Assembly (NCBI RefSeq): GCF_020781835.1
Contig: NZ_JAJGNJ010000014.1
Coordinates: 1 to 64,000, forward strand
Direction: 5' to 3'
From: Microbacterium testaceum
GTDB taxonomy: Bacteria > Actinomycetota > Actinomycetes > Actinomycetales > Microbacteriaceae
Length of the DNA stretch: 64,000 nucleotides
Shown: one piece after another, positions 1 to 8,176 of the stretch
Layout of the letters: the number at the start of each line of letters is the position of its first letter
How positions within the stretch are numbered: the first letter of the stretch is position 1
Program-made: the position numbers and the translations under genes
Notes under the pieces: model-generated
Told to the model about the DNA's origin: nothing
Seen by the model: only the letters and a program-made list of their open reading frames with translations
The model's database searches: none

Positions 1-36
1 GTTGGCGGGTGGGGGGTGTTGTGGGTCGGGCCCCCG

Positions 37-70
37 GGTCCACCCCCCCGCTGCGGGGTGGGCCTCTTTT
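37..70 (+). terminator. Rho-independent terminator of an upstream gene
   Basis: Arms at 37-46 (GGTCCACCCC) and 55-64 (GGGGTGGGCC) pair over ten positions with one G:T, around an 8-nt loop, and a TCTTTT tract follows. It probably ends a gene lying before the window. In related genomes frr usually follows pyrH, but pyrH itself is not visible here. Confidence 0.6.
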
Positions 71-86
71 CGCGGTCCCCCCTGCT

Positions 87-130
<44 letters not shown>

Positions 131-133
131 CGA

Positions 134-139
134 CTAGAC
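134..139 (+). promoter_or_regulatory. -10 element for frr
   Basis: TAGACT lies 31 nt before the GTG start of frr, leaving room for a short leader that contains the GGAG ribosome binding site at 162-165. No convincing -35 can be judged because the upstream bases are the suspect G/C run. Confidence 0.45.
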
Positions 140-170
140 TGAGTCGATAGTTCCAACGAATGGAGTCACC

Positions 171-725
171 GTGATCGCCGATGTCCTCGCCGATGCCGGA
201 GCGCGCATGGATCGCGCCGTGGAGGCCGCCAAGGAGGACTTCGCGACCGTCCGCACCGGGCGCGCGAACCCCCAAATGTTCCAGAAGGTCCTCGTCGACT
301 ACTACGGCTCGCCCACCCCGCTCGCTCAGCTGGCGTCGCTGAACAATCCCGAGGCACGCACGCTCGTGGTCAACCCGTACGACAAGTCGGCGCTCAAGGC
401 CATCGAGCAGGCGATCCGCGACATGCCGAACCTCGGTGTGAACCCCACCAACGACGGCAACCTCGTGCGCGTCACGATGCCCGAGCTGACAGAGGATCGC
501 CGCAAGGAGTACGTCAAGCTCGTGCGCAGCAAGGGCGAGGACGCCAAGGTGCAGGTGCGCAACCTGCGTCGCAAGGCCAAGGACGACCTCGACGCGCTCA
601 AGAGCGATGTCGGTGAAGACGAGCTGGTACGCGCCGAGAAGGAGCTCGACGGCGTCACGCGGGCGCACGTCGATGCGATCGACGAGGCGCTCAAGCGCAA
701 AGAGGCCGAGCTTCTCGAGGTCTGA
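171..725 (+). CDS. frr: Ribosome recycling factor
   Basis: This cytoplasmic factor splits the post-termination 70S ribosome together with EF-G. The 184-residue length is normal for the family. The sequence has the typical N-terminal pattern of an RRF ([21 protein letters not shown] near residue 30, then [15 protein letters not shown]) and the basic C-terminal helix with [14 protein letters not shown]. The GTG start is supported by GGAG about 6 nt upstream. cdsA begins 3 nt after the stop, so the two genes are almost certainly co-transcribed, a very common frr-cdsA order. Confidence 0.97.
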   Translation: MIADVLADAGARMDRAVEAAKEDFATVRTGRANPQMFQKVLVDYYGSPTPLAQLASLNNPEARTLVVNPYDKSALKAIEQAIRDMPNLGVNPTNDGNLVRVTMPELTEDRRKEYVKLVRSKGEDAKVQVRNLRRKAKDDLDALKSDVGEDELVRAEKELDGVTRAHVDAIDEALKRKEAELLEV

Positions 726-728
726 TCC

Positions 729-1775
729 ATGCCCGAGGCCCCCGACGCCGATGAGACGGCACCCGCCGCTTCGCCTTCCCGACGGAGGGCCGACGCGCGG
801 CGCGCGCCGGTGAGCGGTGACTCGGTCACCGCCATCGAGTCGCAGTTGCGCGCCATGCGGACGGACGCCGAGCAGCACATCGCGCACGCCCGGGCCGAGT
901 TCGATCAGGCCAACGAGCGCATCAAACAGCGCACGGGGCGCGATCTCATCGTCGCGATCCTCATCGGCGTCGCCATCGGCGTCGTCGTCGTGGCGTCGCT
1001 GATCTTCGTGAAGTGGCTCTTCGCGTTCTTCGCCCTCGGCGCGATGGTGCTCGCGGTGTTCGAGTTCTCCCGAGCGTTGCAGGTCTCGGGGCGACGGGTC
1101 GATGTCGTTCCGCAGCTGGCCGCCGGTGTCCTGCTTCTGGCCAGCGGGTTCCTCGCGGGCCTCTGGTTGCACTGGGTGGCGACGCTCGTCGCGGTGGCGT
1201 TCGTCATCGTCTGGCGTCTCACCGCACAACTCCTCGCCGACGACGGCCGCGCGTATAACGAGGTGCTCGCCGACGTCCTCGTCGCCGCGTTCGTTCAGCT
1301 CTACGTCCCGTTCCTCACCAGCATCGCGATGATCCTGCTGGCGGAGGACGGTGGCGAGTGGTGGGTGCTGGCGTTCCTGATCCTCGCGGTGGTCGCCGAC
1401 ACCGGCGCCTACGTGTCGGGTTTGACGTTCGGACGCGGCGGACGGCATCCGATGGCCCCGCGAATCAGCCCCAAGAAGACCTGGGAGGGCTTCGCGGGTG
1501 CGTGTGTGGCCGCTCTCGCGGCGGGCGTCGTGCTGGCCGTGTTCATGCTGCAGCTGCCGTGGTGGACGGGGCTGATCTTCGGCGCGGTCGTGCTGGCCAC
1601 CGCCACCGTGGGTGACCTCGGGGAGTCGATGCTCAAGCGCGACCTCGGCATCAAAGACATGAGTTCGTGGCTTCCCGGCCACGGCGGGGTGCTCGACCGT
1701 CTCGACTCGATCCTGCCGTCCGCGACCGCGGCGCTCGCGACGTACTACCTTCTCGCGCCCCTCGGAGTGTCATGA
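729..1775 (+). CDS. cdsA: Phosphatidate cytidylyltransferase (CDP-diacylglycerol synthase)
   Basis: This integral membrane enzyme makes CDP-diacylglycerol from phosphatidate and CTP, the branch point for phospholipid synthesis. The first 70 or so residues are a charged cytoplasmic extension rich in Ala, Arg and Glu. From about residue 75 a series of hydrophobic segments begins. The family signature is complete near the C-terminus: ESMLKRDLGIKD followed by LPGHGGVLDRLDSIL. At 348 residues it is longer than the E. coli enzyme because of the N-terminal tail. Its stop overlaps the next start by 4 bp (ATGA). Confidence 0.95.
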   Translation: MPEAPDADETAPAASPSRRRADARRAPVSGDSVTAIESQLRAMRTDAEQHIAHARAEFDQANERIKQRTGRDLIVAILIGVAIGVVVVASLIFVKWLFAFFALGAMVLAVFEFSRALQVSGRRVDVVPQLAAGVLLLASGFLAGLWLHWVATLVAVAFVIVWRLTAQLLADDGRAYNEVLADVLVAAFVQLYVPFLTSIAMILLAEDGGEWWVLAFLILAVVADTGAYVSGLTFGRGGRHPMAPRISPKKTWEGFAGACVAALAAGVVLAVFMLQLPWWTGLIFGAVVLATATVGDLGESMLKRDLGIKDMSSWLPGHGGVLDRLDSILPSATAALATYYLLAPLGVS

Positions 1776-2347
1776 CCGAGACCCAGATCGCCCGTTCCGA
1801 CCGATCGACGCCGTTCCCCGACGCCCCCGGGCGTTCGAAGGGCTACGAGAAACGCGCCGTCGACACCTTCCTCGAGAAGGCGCGCGAGGCGTTCGAGGCC
1901 GACGAGCCCGGCGCCCTCCGGTCGACGGAGGTGCGTTCGGCATCCTTCCCCCTGGTTCGAGGCGGCTACGCCATCGGACCGGTGGATGCCGCGCTGGGGC
2001 GTGTGGAGGACGCGTTCGCGGCGCGGGAGCGCGAATACGCCCTCTCGCGGCTCGGTGCCCGGGCCTGGGTCGCGGAGACGCGCGACACCGCGCAAGTCGT
2101 CCTCGATCGCCTGTCGCGGCCCCGCGGGCAGCGCTTCGATCGGGTCGGCCTCCTGCACTACGGATACAGCGTCGACGAGGTCGACATCGTCGCCGACCGC
2201 GTCCGCCGTTACCTCGCGTCCGGCGATCCGATCACCGCGGAACAGGTGCGGTCGGTGGCCTTCCGCATGCAGCGCGGTGGCTACCGCGAGGTGCAGGTGG
2301 ATGCCGTGCTCGACGCCGTCGTCGAGGTCATGCTCGCCGTGGGCTGA
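1772..2347 (+). CDS. DivI1A-repeat protein (DivIVA-related)
   Basis: This 191-residue soluble protein is built from four copies of the short DivI1A motif. The copies start near residues 11 (FPDAPGRSKGYEKRAVDTFL), 52 (SFPLVRGGYAIGPVDAAL), 111 (RFDRVGLLHYGYSVDEVDIV) and 159 (FRMQRGGYREVQVDAVL). Each has an aromatic or hydrophobic start, a GY, and VD plus a following helix. In DivIVA/Wag31 this motif is the membrane-curvature-sensing N-terminus, but the long coiled coil of DivIVA is missing here. The ATG at 1772 overlaps the cdsA stop by 4 bp, so it belongs to the frr-cdsA operon. A role in cell-envelope or polar organisation is inference. Confidence 0.8.
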   Translation: MTETQIARSDRSTPFPDAPGRSKGYEKRAVDTFLEKAREAFEADEPGALRSTEVRSASFPLVRGGYAIGPVDAALGRVEDAFAAREREYALSRLGARAWVAETRDTAQVVLDRLSRPRGQRFDRVGLLHYGYSVDEVDIVADRVRRYLASGDPITAEQVRSVAFRMQRGGYREVQVDAVLDAVVEVMLAVG

Positions 2348-2378
2348 GCCCCGCATAGCACCCCGACGACGGCATCGA

Positions 2379-2384
2379 TAGAAT
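2379..2384 (+). promoter_or_regulatory. -10 element for the transglycosylase-like gene
   Basis: TAGAAT lies 10 nt before the GTG start at 2395. The implied transcript would have at most a few leader bases, and no Shine-Dalgarno sequence is present. Confidence 0.5.
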
Positions 2385-2394
2385 CGAGCACACT

Positions 2395-3108
2395 GTGACT
2401 CCCGGATCCGACCTCACGCGTGCGTCGTCCCGACGTGTGGCCCGTCGCGGCCACGCGGTGGTCGATGTGGTGCATCCGGCTCCATCCGGGCGACGCGGAC
2501 CCCACTGGTCGCGCCGCCGCGGTGTCGTCGCGGTCTTCGCCGCCTGCGCCGCGCTCGCCTTCACGGGCGCGTACGTCGGCCCGATGGGCGGGGCGATCCT
2601 GAGCGCACAGGCCGACGAGCCCCAGACGGTGACGTTGTACGCGGAGGGTCTCGACGACGTGCAGCAGGTCTCCACCGGCGGCGAGAAGCAGGCTCCCTCG
2701 CTCGACCGCTCGAGCTACAACGTGTACGTCAAGCCCAAGCCGACCCCGACGCCGCAGCCCGTCCGGGCCTCCTCGACCGGATCGGACGCTTCCAGCGGGG
2801 GCAGCAGCGGACCGCTCTACTATTCCGGCGGTGGCGCGCCCGGCGAATGGATGGCGGCGGCGGGCATCTCCGAAGCCGACATGGGCTACGTCGACTACAT
2901 CGTCAGCCGCGAGAGCGGTTGGAACCCCAACGCCACCAACCGGTCATCCGGTGCCTGCGGGCTCGTTCAGGCGCTTCCCTGCAGCAAGGTGCCCGGGAAC
3001 GGCTACGACCCCGTCGACAACCTCCGCTGGGCCACCGGATACGCCACCGGTCGGTACGGCAGCTGGGCCGGAGCGTACGCGTTCTGGACCAGCAACCACT
3101 GGTGGTGA
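2395..3108 (+). CDS. Secreted/membrane-anchored lytic transglycosylase-like protein
   Basis: The 237-residue protein has a basic N-terminus, one hydrophobic segment at about residues 41-64 (uncleaved anchor or signal), and a Pro/Ser/Gly-rich linker at about 105-145. The C-terminal domain of about 85 residues resembles the lysozyme-like domain found in resuscitation-promoting and aggregation-promoting factors. Visible features are YIVSRESGWNPNATN with the likely catalytic Glu, then GACGLVQALPCSKVPG and a terminal WAGAYAFWTSNHWW. It probably cleaves peptidoglycan outside the membrane. The start is GTG with no ribosome binding site. Confidence 0.8.
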   Translation: MTPGSDLTRASSRRVARRGHAVVDVVHPAPSGRRGPHWSRRRGVVAVFAACAALAFTGAYVGPMGGAILSAQADEPQTVTLYAEGLDDVQQVSTGGEKQAPSLDRSSYNVYVKPKPTPTPQPVRASSTGSDASSGGSSGPLYYSGGGAPGEWMAAAGISEADMGYVDYIVSRESGWNPNATNRSSGACGLVQALPCSKVPGNGYDPVDNLRWATGYATGRYGSWAGAYAFWTSNHWW

Positions 3109-3115
3109 CGGGCGC

Positions 3116-3403
3116 GTGCCCCGTTCGCGCAAGCGGCGTCCGTCCAGCGACCGTTCCGACGCCTCGCTCGACCGCCTGATCGCCGGCTGGAAGCGCACCG
3201 AGTTCAAGCGCGGTGCCGAGTGGACCGTGCAACCCCTTTCCGGCGCACAGGCGCAGAAGCCCTATATCTGTCCCGGCTGCGGCAGAGCGGTCGAGGTCGG
3301 TGTCACCCACGTCGTCGTCTGGCGCGCCGACGGCGTCCTCGGCGACTCTGCCGATCTGGCCGCCCGCCGTCACTGGCACACCCACTGTTGGAGGATCGCC
3401 TGA
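3116..3403 (+). CDS. Small zinc-ribbon-like protein, function unknown
   Basis: The 95-residue protein starts at a GTG 8 bp after the preceding stop. Its N-terminus is very basic (VPRSRKRRPSS). The core carries CPGCGRAVEVG and a C-terminal HWHTHCWRIA, so Cys-x2-Cys plus His/Cys could bind zinc, reminiscent of HNH or treble-clef folds. Actinobacterial relatives are often labelled 'ATP/GTP-binding protein', but no P-loop is visible and that label is not supported. Its stop overlaps the hydrolase start by one base (TGATG), so the two are translationally coupled. Confidence 0.7.
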   Translation: MPRSRKRRPSSDRSDASLDRLIAGWKRTEFKRGAEWTVQPLSGAQAQKPYICPGCGRAVEVGVTHVVVWRADGVLGDSADLAARRHWHTHCWRIA

Positions 3404-4125
3404 TGGAGATTCGCGGACCCGTGCTGCTTCCCGCTCGACGGGAGGACATCGAGCTGGAGACCGTCGACGGCCTGACGCTCGTCGGCGAACTGGCATCCCC
3501 CGAGCACCGTGAGCCGGTGGCCACGCTCGTCACGCTGCACCCGCTTCCGACGGCCGGGGGGTTCATGGACTCGCACATCCTGCGCAAGGCCGCGGGTCGA
3601 CTCCCGGCCCTGGCGGACCTGGCCGTCCTGCGGTTCAACACCCGTGGCACGACATCGCCGCGCGGGACGAGTGAGGGCGCGTTCGACGGGGGAGGAGCGG
3701 AGGTGTTCGATGTCGCCGCGGCCGTCGACTTCGTGCGCGAGCGAGGGCTCCCGCGACCCTGGCTCGTGGGCTGGTCCTTCGGCACCGAACTCGCCCTGAA
3801 GTACGGCCGCGACCACGACATCGAGGGTGTCATCCTGCTCTCCCCGCCGCTGCACCGGGCGACCGCGGACGAGGTCGCCGCCTGGGCGGGCGATCGGCGC
3901 CGGATGGTCGTGGTGGTGCCGGAGTTCGACGACTACCTGCGCCCCGACGAGGCCCGCGAGCGCTTCGCCTCGGTTCCACAGGCGCAGCTCATCGCCGTCG
4001 ACGGCGGCAAGCACCTGTGGGTCGGCGAGAACCAGACGCGTCGCGTGCTGACGGAGATCGTCGCCGCCGTGAATCCGGACGCCCTGCCGCTTCCGGTCGA
4101 GTGGGACGGCCCCCTCGAGGCCTGA
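3403..4125 (+). CDS. Alpha/beta hydrolase
   Basis: The 240-residue protein has the nucleophile elbow GWSFGTE (Ser near residue 129), a likely acid in PEFDDYL and a late His in GGKHLWVG, which together form a Ser-Asp-His triad. The early LHPLPTAGGFMDSHI and RFNTRGTTSPRG match the dienelactone-hydrolase-like or CocE/YfhR-like small hydrolases. The substrate is unknown. The ATG at 3403 overlaps the previous stop, and the gene converges with the AI-2E-family permease with only 3 bp between the stops. Confidence 0.85.
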   Translation: MEIRGPVLLPARREDIELETVDGLTLVGELASPEHREPVATLVTLHPLPTAGGFMDSHILRKAAGRLPALADLAVLRFNTRGTTSPRGTSEGAFDGGGAEVFDVAAAVDFVRERGLPRPWLVGWSFGTELALKYGRDHDIEGVILLSPPLHRATADEVAAWAGDRRRMVVVVPEFDDYLRPDEARERFASVPQAQLIAVDGGKHLWVGENQTRRVLTEIVAAVNPDALPLPVEWDGPLEA

Positions 4126-4128
4126 GCC

Positions 4129-5205
4129 TCAGCGCTCGTTCTGGCGCGGGATGATGACCTCGCGGTAGATGATCAGAATGCTGGCCGCAACCGGGATGGC
4201 GATGAGCGCACCCAGGAGGTTCAGCAGCGCCCCACCGGCGAGTGCCGAGATGACCACGACCGAACCGGGAACCGAGACCGCCCGGTTCATGATGCGCGGC
4301 GAGATCACGTACGCCTCGATCTGCATGTACACGAGGTAGTAGATCGCTGCGGCCACGATCGCCCACGTCGGCGTTCCGAGGCCGGGGATCAGGCAGGTCA
4401 GCACGATGATCGTCGACCCCGTGAGCGTGCCGACGAGGGGGATGAGGGAGAAGAAGAACGCGATGACCGCGAGCACGGCGGGGAAGGGCGCGTCGATGAT
4501 CGTGAGGAAGATCGCGCTCAGGATGCCGTTGATCACGCCGAGGCTCACCTGACCCATGACGTAGTAGCCGACCGAGTCGGTGATCTTCTCGGCCAGTTCG
4601 ATGAACCGCGCACGACGGGATGCCGGGACGAGCTGATACACCGCGGACTTCAGCGACGGCGTCGACGCGGTGAAGTAGATGGTGAGGATCAGCACGATGA
4701 AAGCGCCGCCGATGCCGGCGGCCACCGCCCCGCCGATCGTCAGGAGACTGTTGCCGACCATCGTGGAGATCGAGCCGACGTCGAGGGTGGTGAACCAGTT
4801 CTGCACCCCGGCCCAGACCTCGTCGATCCGAAGCCAGGGAAAATTCATCGTGGCCCAGTCCTGGACGTCGGCGACGATCTCGTTCCAGCGCCCCGGTTGC
4901 AGCAGCTGCTCGATCTGCCCGACGAGCTGGGTGATCTGGCTGACGATGATGGGGACGACCATGAGGATGATCCCGGCGAAGATCCCGAGCACACCGAGGA
5001 TCGTCAGGAGGACGGCTGCCCACCGCGGCAGCCCGCGGCGTTCGAGGAAGGAGACGACCGGATCGAGCCCGAGGGAGAGGAACAGCGCGGTGCCCACGTA
5101 CAGCAGGATCGTCGAGAGGTTCTGCACGCTCCCGATGACCAGGAGACCGACGCCGACGCCCAAGGTCGCCAGCAGGGCGACCCGGAACGGATTGTGGATC
5201 TTCAT
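4129..5205 (-). CDS. AI-2E family transporter (membrane permease)
   Basis: The 358-residue integral membrane protein has hydrophobic pairs at the N-terminus (about residues 8-40), around 63-90, and then from 150 to the end. The central part is a more polar amphipathic stretch. The conserved C-terminal part (FSLIPLVGTLTGS, PRIMNRAVSVPGSVVVISALAGGALL, IPVAASI) is typical of the AI-2E/UPF0118 family. Family members export varied small molecules or act in Na+/H+ exchange, and only a few handle autoinducer-2, so the substrate here is open. GGAG precedes the ATG. Confidence 0.9.
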   Translation of the reverse strand: MKIHNPFRVALLATLGVGVGLLVIGSVQNLSTILLYVGTALFLSLGLDPVVSFLERRGLPRWAAVLLTILGVLGIFAGIILMVVPIIVSQITQLVGQIEQLLQPGRWNEIVADVQDWATMNFPWLRIDEVWAGVQNWFTTLDVGSISTMVGNSLLTIGGAVAAGIGGAFIVLILTIYFTASTPSLKSAVYQLVPASRRARFIELAEKITDSVGYYVMGQVSLGVINGILSAIFLTIIDAPFPAVLAVIAFFFSLIPLVGTLTGSTIIVLTCLIPGLGTPTWAIVAAAIYYLVYMQIEAYVISPRIMNRAVSVPGSVVVISALAGGALLNLLGALIAIPVAASILIIYREVIIPRQNER

Positions 5206-5318
5206 CCTCGTGACTCCTGCCTGCGGTGGGCGAGCGTGCCCGTCTCGAAAGGATACTGAGACAGTGCGCTTCCGGCGTGACCGCGGGGCCTCGCCGCGAA
5301 CTTTCAGCCGGCCTCGGC

Positions 5319-5324
5319 TAGTCT
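5319..5324 (+). promoter_or_regulatory. -10 element in the 5206-5378 intergenic region
   Basis: TAGTCT lies about 55 nt before the proposed GTG at 5379 and would give a leader of about 45-50 nt. It is the best promoter candidate for the 5379-8122 gene pair. Confidence 0.4.
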
Positions 5325-5378
5325 GAAACGTCGATTCTTCGGTGGCCGCCCGAGTCGCCGGTGGGGATGGTGTGTAGC

Positions 5379-7181
5379 GTGAGATTCGTCTGGGCCGTGG
5401 TGGCGTTCGTCATCGCCGCCGCCATGATCGGCGCGGGCATCGCTCAGCGCACCGTCTTCCAGGGGCCCTCCGAGGCCACGGAGTCGATTCAGACCGACGG
5501 GTCCACGGCCTACACGCTCATCGACGGCGCCGTCCTCGGCAGCCTTCCCGGTGCCCAGGCGCTGCGCGTCTCCGGCGACGGTGAGGTCTTCGTCTCCTAC
5601 GGCCGTACGAGCGACGTGCGCGCCTGGCTCGCCGACGTCCCGTACACGGCGGTCACCCTGGGGCCGGAGAACGCCGTGCAGACGTCCCTCGTCCCCGCCT
5701 CGACCGAGGCTCCCGTGACCGAGGCGACCGCCGCACGCACGCCCGTGGGCTCGGACCTCTGGCTCGACGAGTATCAGCAGACCGGCTCGCTCAGCACGAC
5801 CCTTCAGCTCCCGTCCGACATGAGCGTCCTCGTCGCCAGCGACGGTACAGCGCCCGCCCCGTCCGACATCACCGTCACGTGGCCCATCGACAACTCCACG
5901 CCGTGGGCGGGTCCGCTGATCGCCGGGGGAGCGATCGCCCTCCTCGCCGGCATCGTGCTGTACCTGCTCGGCATCCGCCATGTCCGCCGCTCCCGTCGTC
6001 CGCGGCGCAAGGGCCTGCCTCTTCCCGTCACCGAGCCGATCTCGATCGCCGACGCCGACGCGGCGGAGAAGGGCGTGATCAGCTCGTCTCCCTCCCGGCG
6101 CGGACGCGGGGCGCTCGGTTCCGGCCGCCGCGCGCTGATCGCCGTTCCGGCGCTGGGCGTCTCGGCCGCGCTCTTCGCGGGGTGCTCCGCCGACGCATGG
6201 CCGCAGTTCGCCGCGAGCGAGAGTCCGAGCCCCACCCCGACGGTCATCGTGCCCGAGGGGCAGTTCCCGCCGGCGGTGACCGAGAACCAGGCGGAGCGGA
6301 TCATCTCCCGCATCGCCACGACGGTCGCGCAGGCCGATGCGGCTCTGGATGCCGCCGCAGCCGAGACGCGGCTCACCGGACCCGCGCTGGCCGAGCGGCA
6401 GACGAACTACACCCTGCGCGCCGCGCTGCCCGACCGGCCCGCGCTGCCCGCGATCCCTTCCGACCCCGTGCAGATCATCCTCCCGCAGACGACCGGGACC
6501 TGGCCGCGCACGGTCATGACGGTCGTGGAGTCCCCGGCCACCGACGCCCCCACCACGTCCATCATGATGATGACGCAGGAGGATCCGTGGTCGGAGTACC
6601 GGGTGTCGTACATCGGCAACCTCGAGGCATCCACGAACCTGCCTGAGCTGGCCGCTCCCTACGTCGGCGCGACGCAGGTCCCGCCGGACTCGTCGTTCCT
6701 GGTCATGCCGCCCGACGAGGTCGCAGCCGCGTACGCCGACCTCATCAACAACGGCCAGAACAGTGCATCGTGGGCGGCATTCGACACCGCCAACGATCTG
6801 CTGCTGCCGGCGATCGAGGACAACAAGCGCAAGCGCACGGAAGAGCTGAACCAGACCGGACAGGGCACGGCCGAGATCAGTTTCTCCGCGACGGCCGGTC
6901 CGGCCGCGCCGATCGCCCTCGCCACGCTCGACACCGGCGCGATCGTCGCGGTCAACGTCTTCGAAAGCGACACGGCGAAGCCGACCAACGCGGATGCCGT
7001 CATCAAGCTCGACAACAACCCCGCGGTGAAGGCTCTCACCGGCGTCGACCAGTCGGCGACGGGCTTCACCACGACCTACACCGACCAGATCTTCTTCTAC
7101 GTGCCCAGTCAGGGATCGGACGACAAGATCCGGCTGCTGGGCTACCGTTCCAGCCTCCTCGAAGCGAAGGTGTCTCCGTGA
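5379..7181 (+). CDS. Membrane protein with internal lipobox-like segment, function unknown
   Basis: This roughly 600-residue protein was not recognised as a named family. It has a transmembrane segment at about residues 4-22 and an exported region of about 160 residues. A second hydrophobic segment (about 178-200) is followed by a basic cytoplasmic linker. A third segment (about 245-268) ends in LFAGCSA, which looks exactly like a lipoprotein lipobox. The remaining 330 residues start with a Ser/Pro/Thr-rich spacer and would be outside the cell. The layout suggests a membrane protein fused to a lipoprotein. GTG 5379 was chosen for the GGTGGGGA upstream; ATG 5367 or GTG 5361 are possible. Its stop overlaps the thioredoxin gene by 4 bp. 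Confidence 0.75.
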   Translation: MRFVWAVVAFVIAAAMIGAGIAQRTVFQGPSEATESIQTDGSTAYTLIDGAVLGSLPGAQALRVSGDGEVFVSYGRTSDVRAWLADVPYTAVTLGPENAVQTSLVPASTEAPVTEATAARTPVGSDLWLDEYQQTGSLSTTLQLPSDMSVLVASDGTAPAPSDITVTWPIDNSTPWAGPLIAGGAIALLAGIVLYLLGIRHVRRSRRPRRKGLPLPVTEPISIADADAAEKGVISSSPSRRGRGALGSGRRALIAVPALGVSAALFAGCSADAWPQFAASESPSPTPTVIVPEGQFPPAVTENQAERIISRIATTVAQADAALDAAAAETRLTGPALAERQTNYTLRAALPDRPALPAIPSDPVQIILPQTTGTWPRTVMTVVESPATDAPTTSIMMMTQEDPWSEYRVSYIGNLEASTNLPELAAPYVGATQVPPDSSFLVMPPDEVAAAYADLINNGQNSASWAAFDTANDLLLPAIEDNKRKRTEELNQTGQGTAEISFSATAGPAAPIALATLDTGAIVAVNVFESDTAKPTNADAVIKLDNNPAVKALTGVDQSATGFTTTYTDQIFFYVPSQGSDDKIRLLGYRSSLLEAKVSP

Positions 7182-8122
7182 GCACTCCCACCCCCGGTTC
7201 CGTCCTCCGCGGTGCCGTCGACCTCTCGTCCCTGCGCAACCGTCCGCAGCCGCCGGCGGCGCTTACCGACGGTGCGCCGTCCCCCGCCGCGGGTGCCGCC
7301 CCGTCCCCGCTCGTCGTCGACGTCACCGACGCGTCCTTCGGACAGGTGCTCGAGCTCTCGCGCACCGTCCCGGTGGTCGTGGACCTGTGGGCCGAGTGGT
7401 GCGGTCCGTGCAAGCAGCTCAGCCCGGTGCTCGAGAAGGTCGTGATCGAGCTGGCCGGCAAGGTGGTGCTCGCGAAGGTCGACGTCGACGCCAACCCCCA
7501 GCTCGCCCAAGGCTTCCGCGCGCAGTCGATCCCGATGGTCGTCGCGCTCGTCGCGGGCCAGCCGGTGCCCCTGTTCACCGGTGCCGTGCCCGAGCAGCAG
7601 GTCCGTGAGGTGTTCGCGCAGCTTCTCCAGCTCGCGGCCCAGCACGGGGTCACCGGCACGGTGCCTCTCGATGGCGCGACGGATGCCGAGGAGCCCGCCG
7701 AGCAGCCGCTCCCGCCGTTGCACGCCGAAGCGTTCGCCGCCATCGAAGAGGGCGACTACCCGCGTGCGATCGCGGCGTACGAGCGCGCTCTGGCGGAGAA
7801 CCCCCGTGACGCCGATGCGCGTGCCGGACTCGGCCAGGTGCGTCTGCTCGATCGCGTCCAGGGCGCCGACCTGCAGGCCGCGCGGGCGGCCGCAGCCGCG
7901 GGCCCGACCGATGTCGACGCCCAGTTCCTGGTGGCCGATCTGGACGTCGCCGGCGGTCACGTCGACGACGCGTTCGAGCGGTTGCTCGACCTGTTCGCCG
8001 CCCTTCCCTCGGACGAGCGCCCTCCGGTGCGCGAACGTCTCCTGGAGCTGTTCGGGCTCGTCGGCGACGAGGACGCCCGGGTGATCCGCGCTCGCTCGCG
8101 TCTGGCATCCCTGCTGTTCTGA
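7178..8122 (+). CDS. Thioredoxin-TPR protein (YbbN/CnoX-like)
   Basis: The 314-residue protein has a low-complexity N-terminus (1-43), a thioredoxin domain at about 44-150 with the intact active site WCGPC (cysteines 75 and 78), and a C-terminal half of helical TPR-like repeats (for example FAAIEEGDYPRAIAAYERAL). This architecture is that of YbbN/CnoX, a holdase that also protects clients from over-oxidation. Unlike E. coli YbbN, which lacks the CxxC, this one could be redox-active. GTG start within the GTGA overlap of the preceding stop. A strong terminator follows. Confidence 0.9.
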   Translation: MSTPTPGSVLRGAVDLSSLRNRPQPPAALTDGAPSPAAGAAPSPLVVDVTDASFGQVLELSRTVPVVVDLWAEWCGPCKQLSPVLEKVVIELAGKVVLAKVDVDANPQLAQGFRAQSIPMVVALVAGQPVPLFTGAVPEQQVREVFAQLLQLAAQHGVTGTVPLDGATDAEEPAEQPLPPLHAEAFAAIEEGDYPRAIAAYERALAENPRDADARAGLGQVRLLDRVQGADLQAARAAAAAGPTDVDAQFLVADLDVAGGHVDDAFERLLDLFAALPSDERPPVRERLLELFGLVGDEDARVIRARSRLASLLF

Positions 8123-8130
8123 TCCATGTG

Positions 8131-8158
8131 AAAGGCCCCGTCCGCGGACGGGGCCTTT
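8131..8158. terminator. Bidirectional terminator
   Basis: A perfect 28-bp palindrome: AAAGGCCCCGTCC, a GC centre, then GGACGGGGCCTTT. The A/T ends give a T tract in either direction. It separates the rightward thioredoxin-TPR gene from the leftward glgB, so it can end both. Confidence 0.85.
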
Positions 8159-8176
8159 CACATCTGCGCGCGTCGG

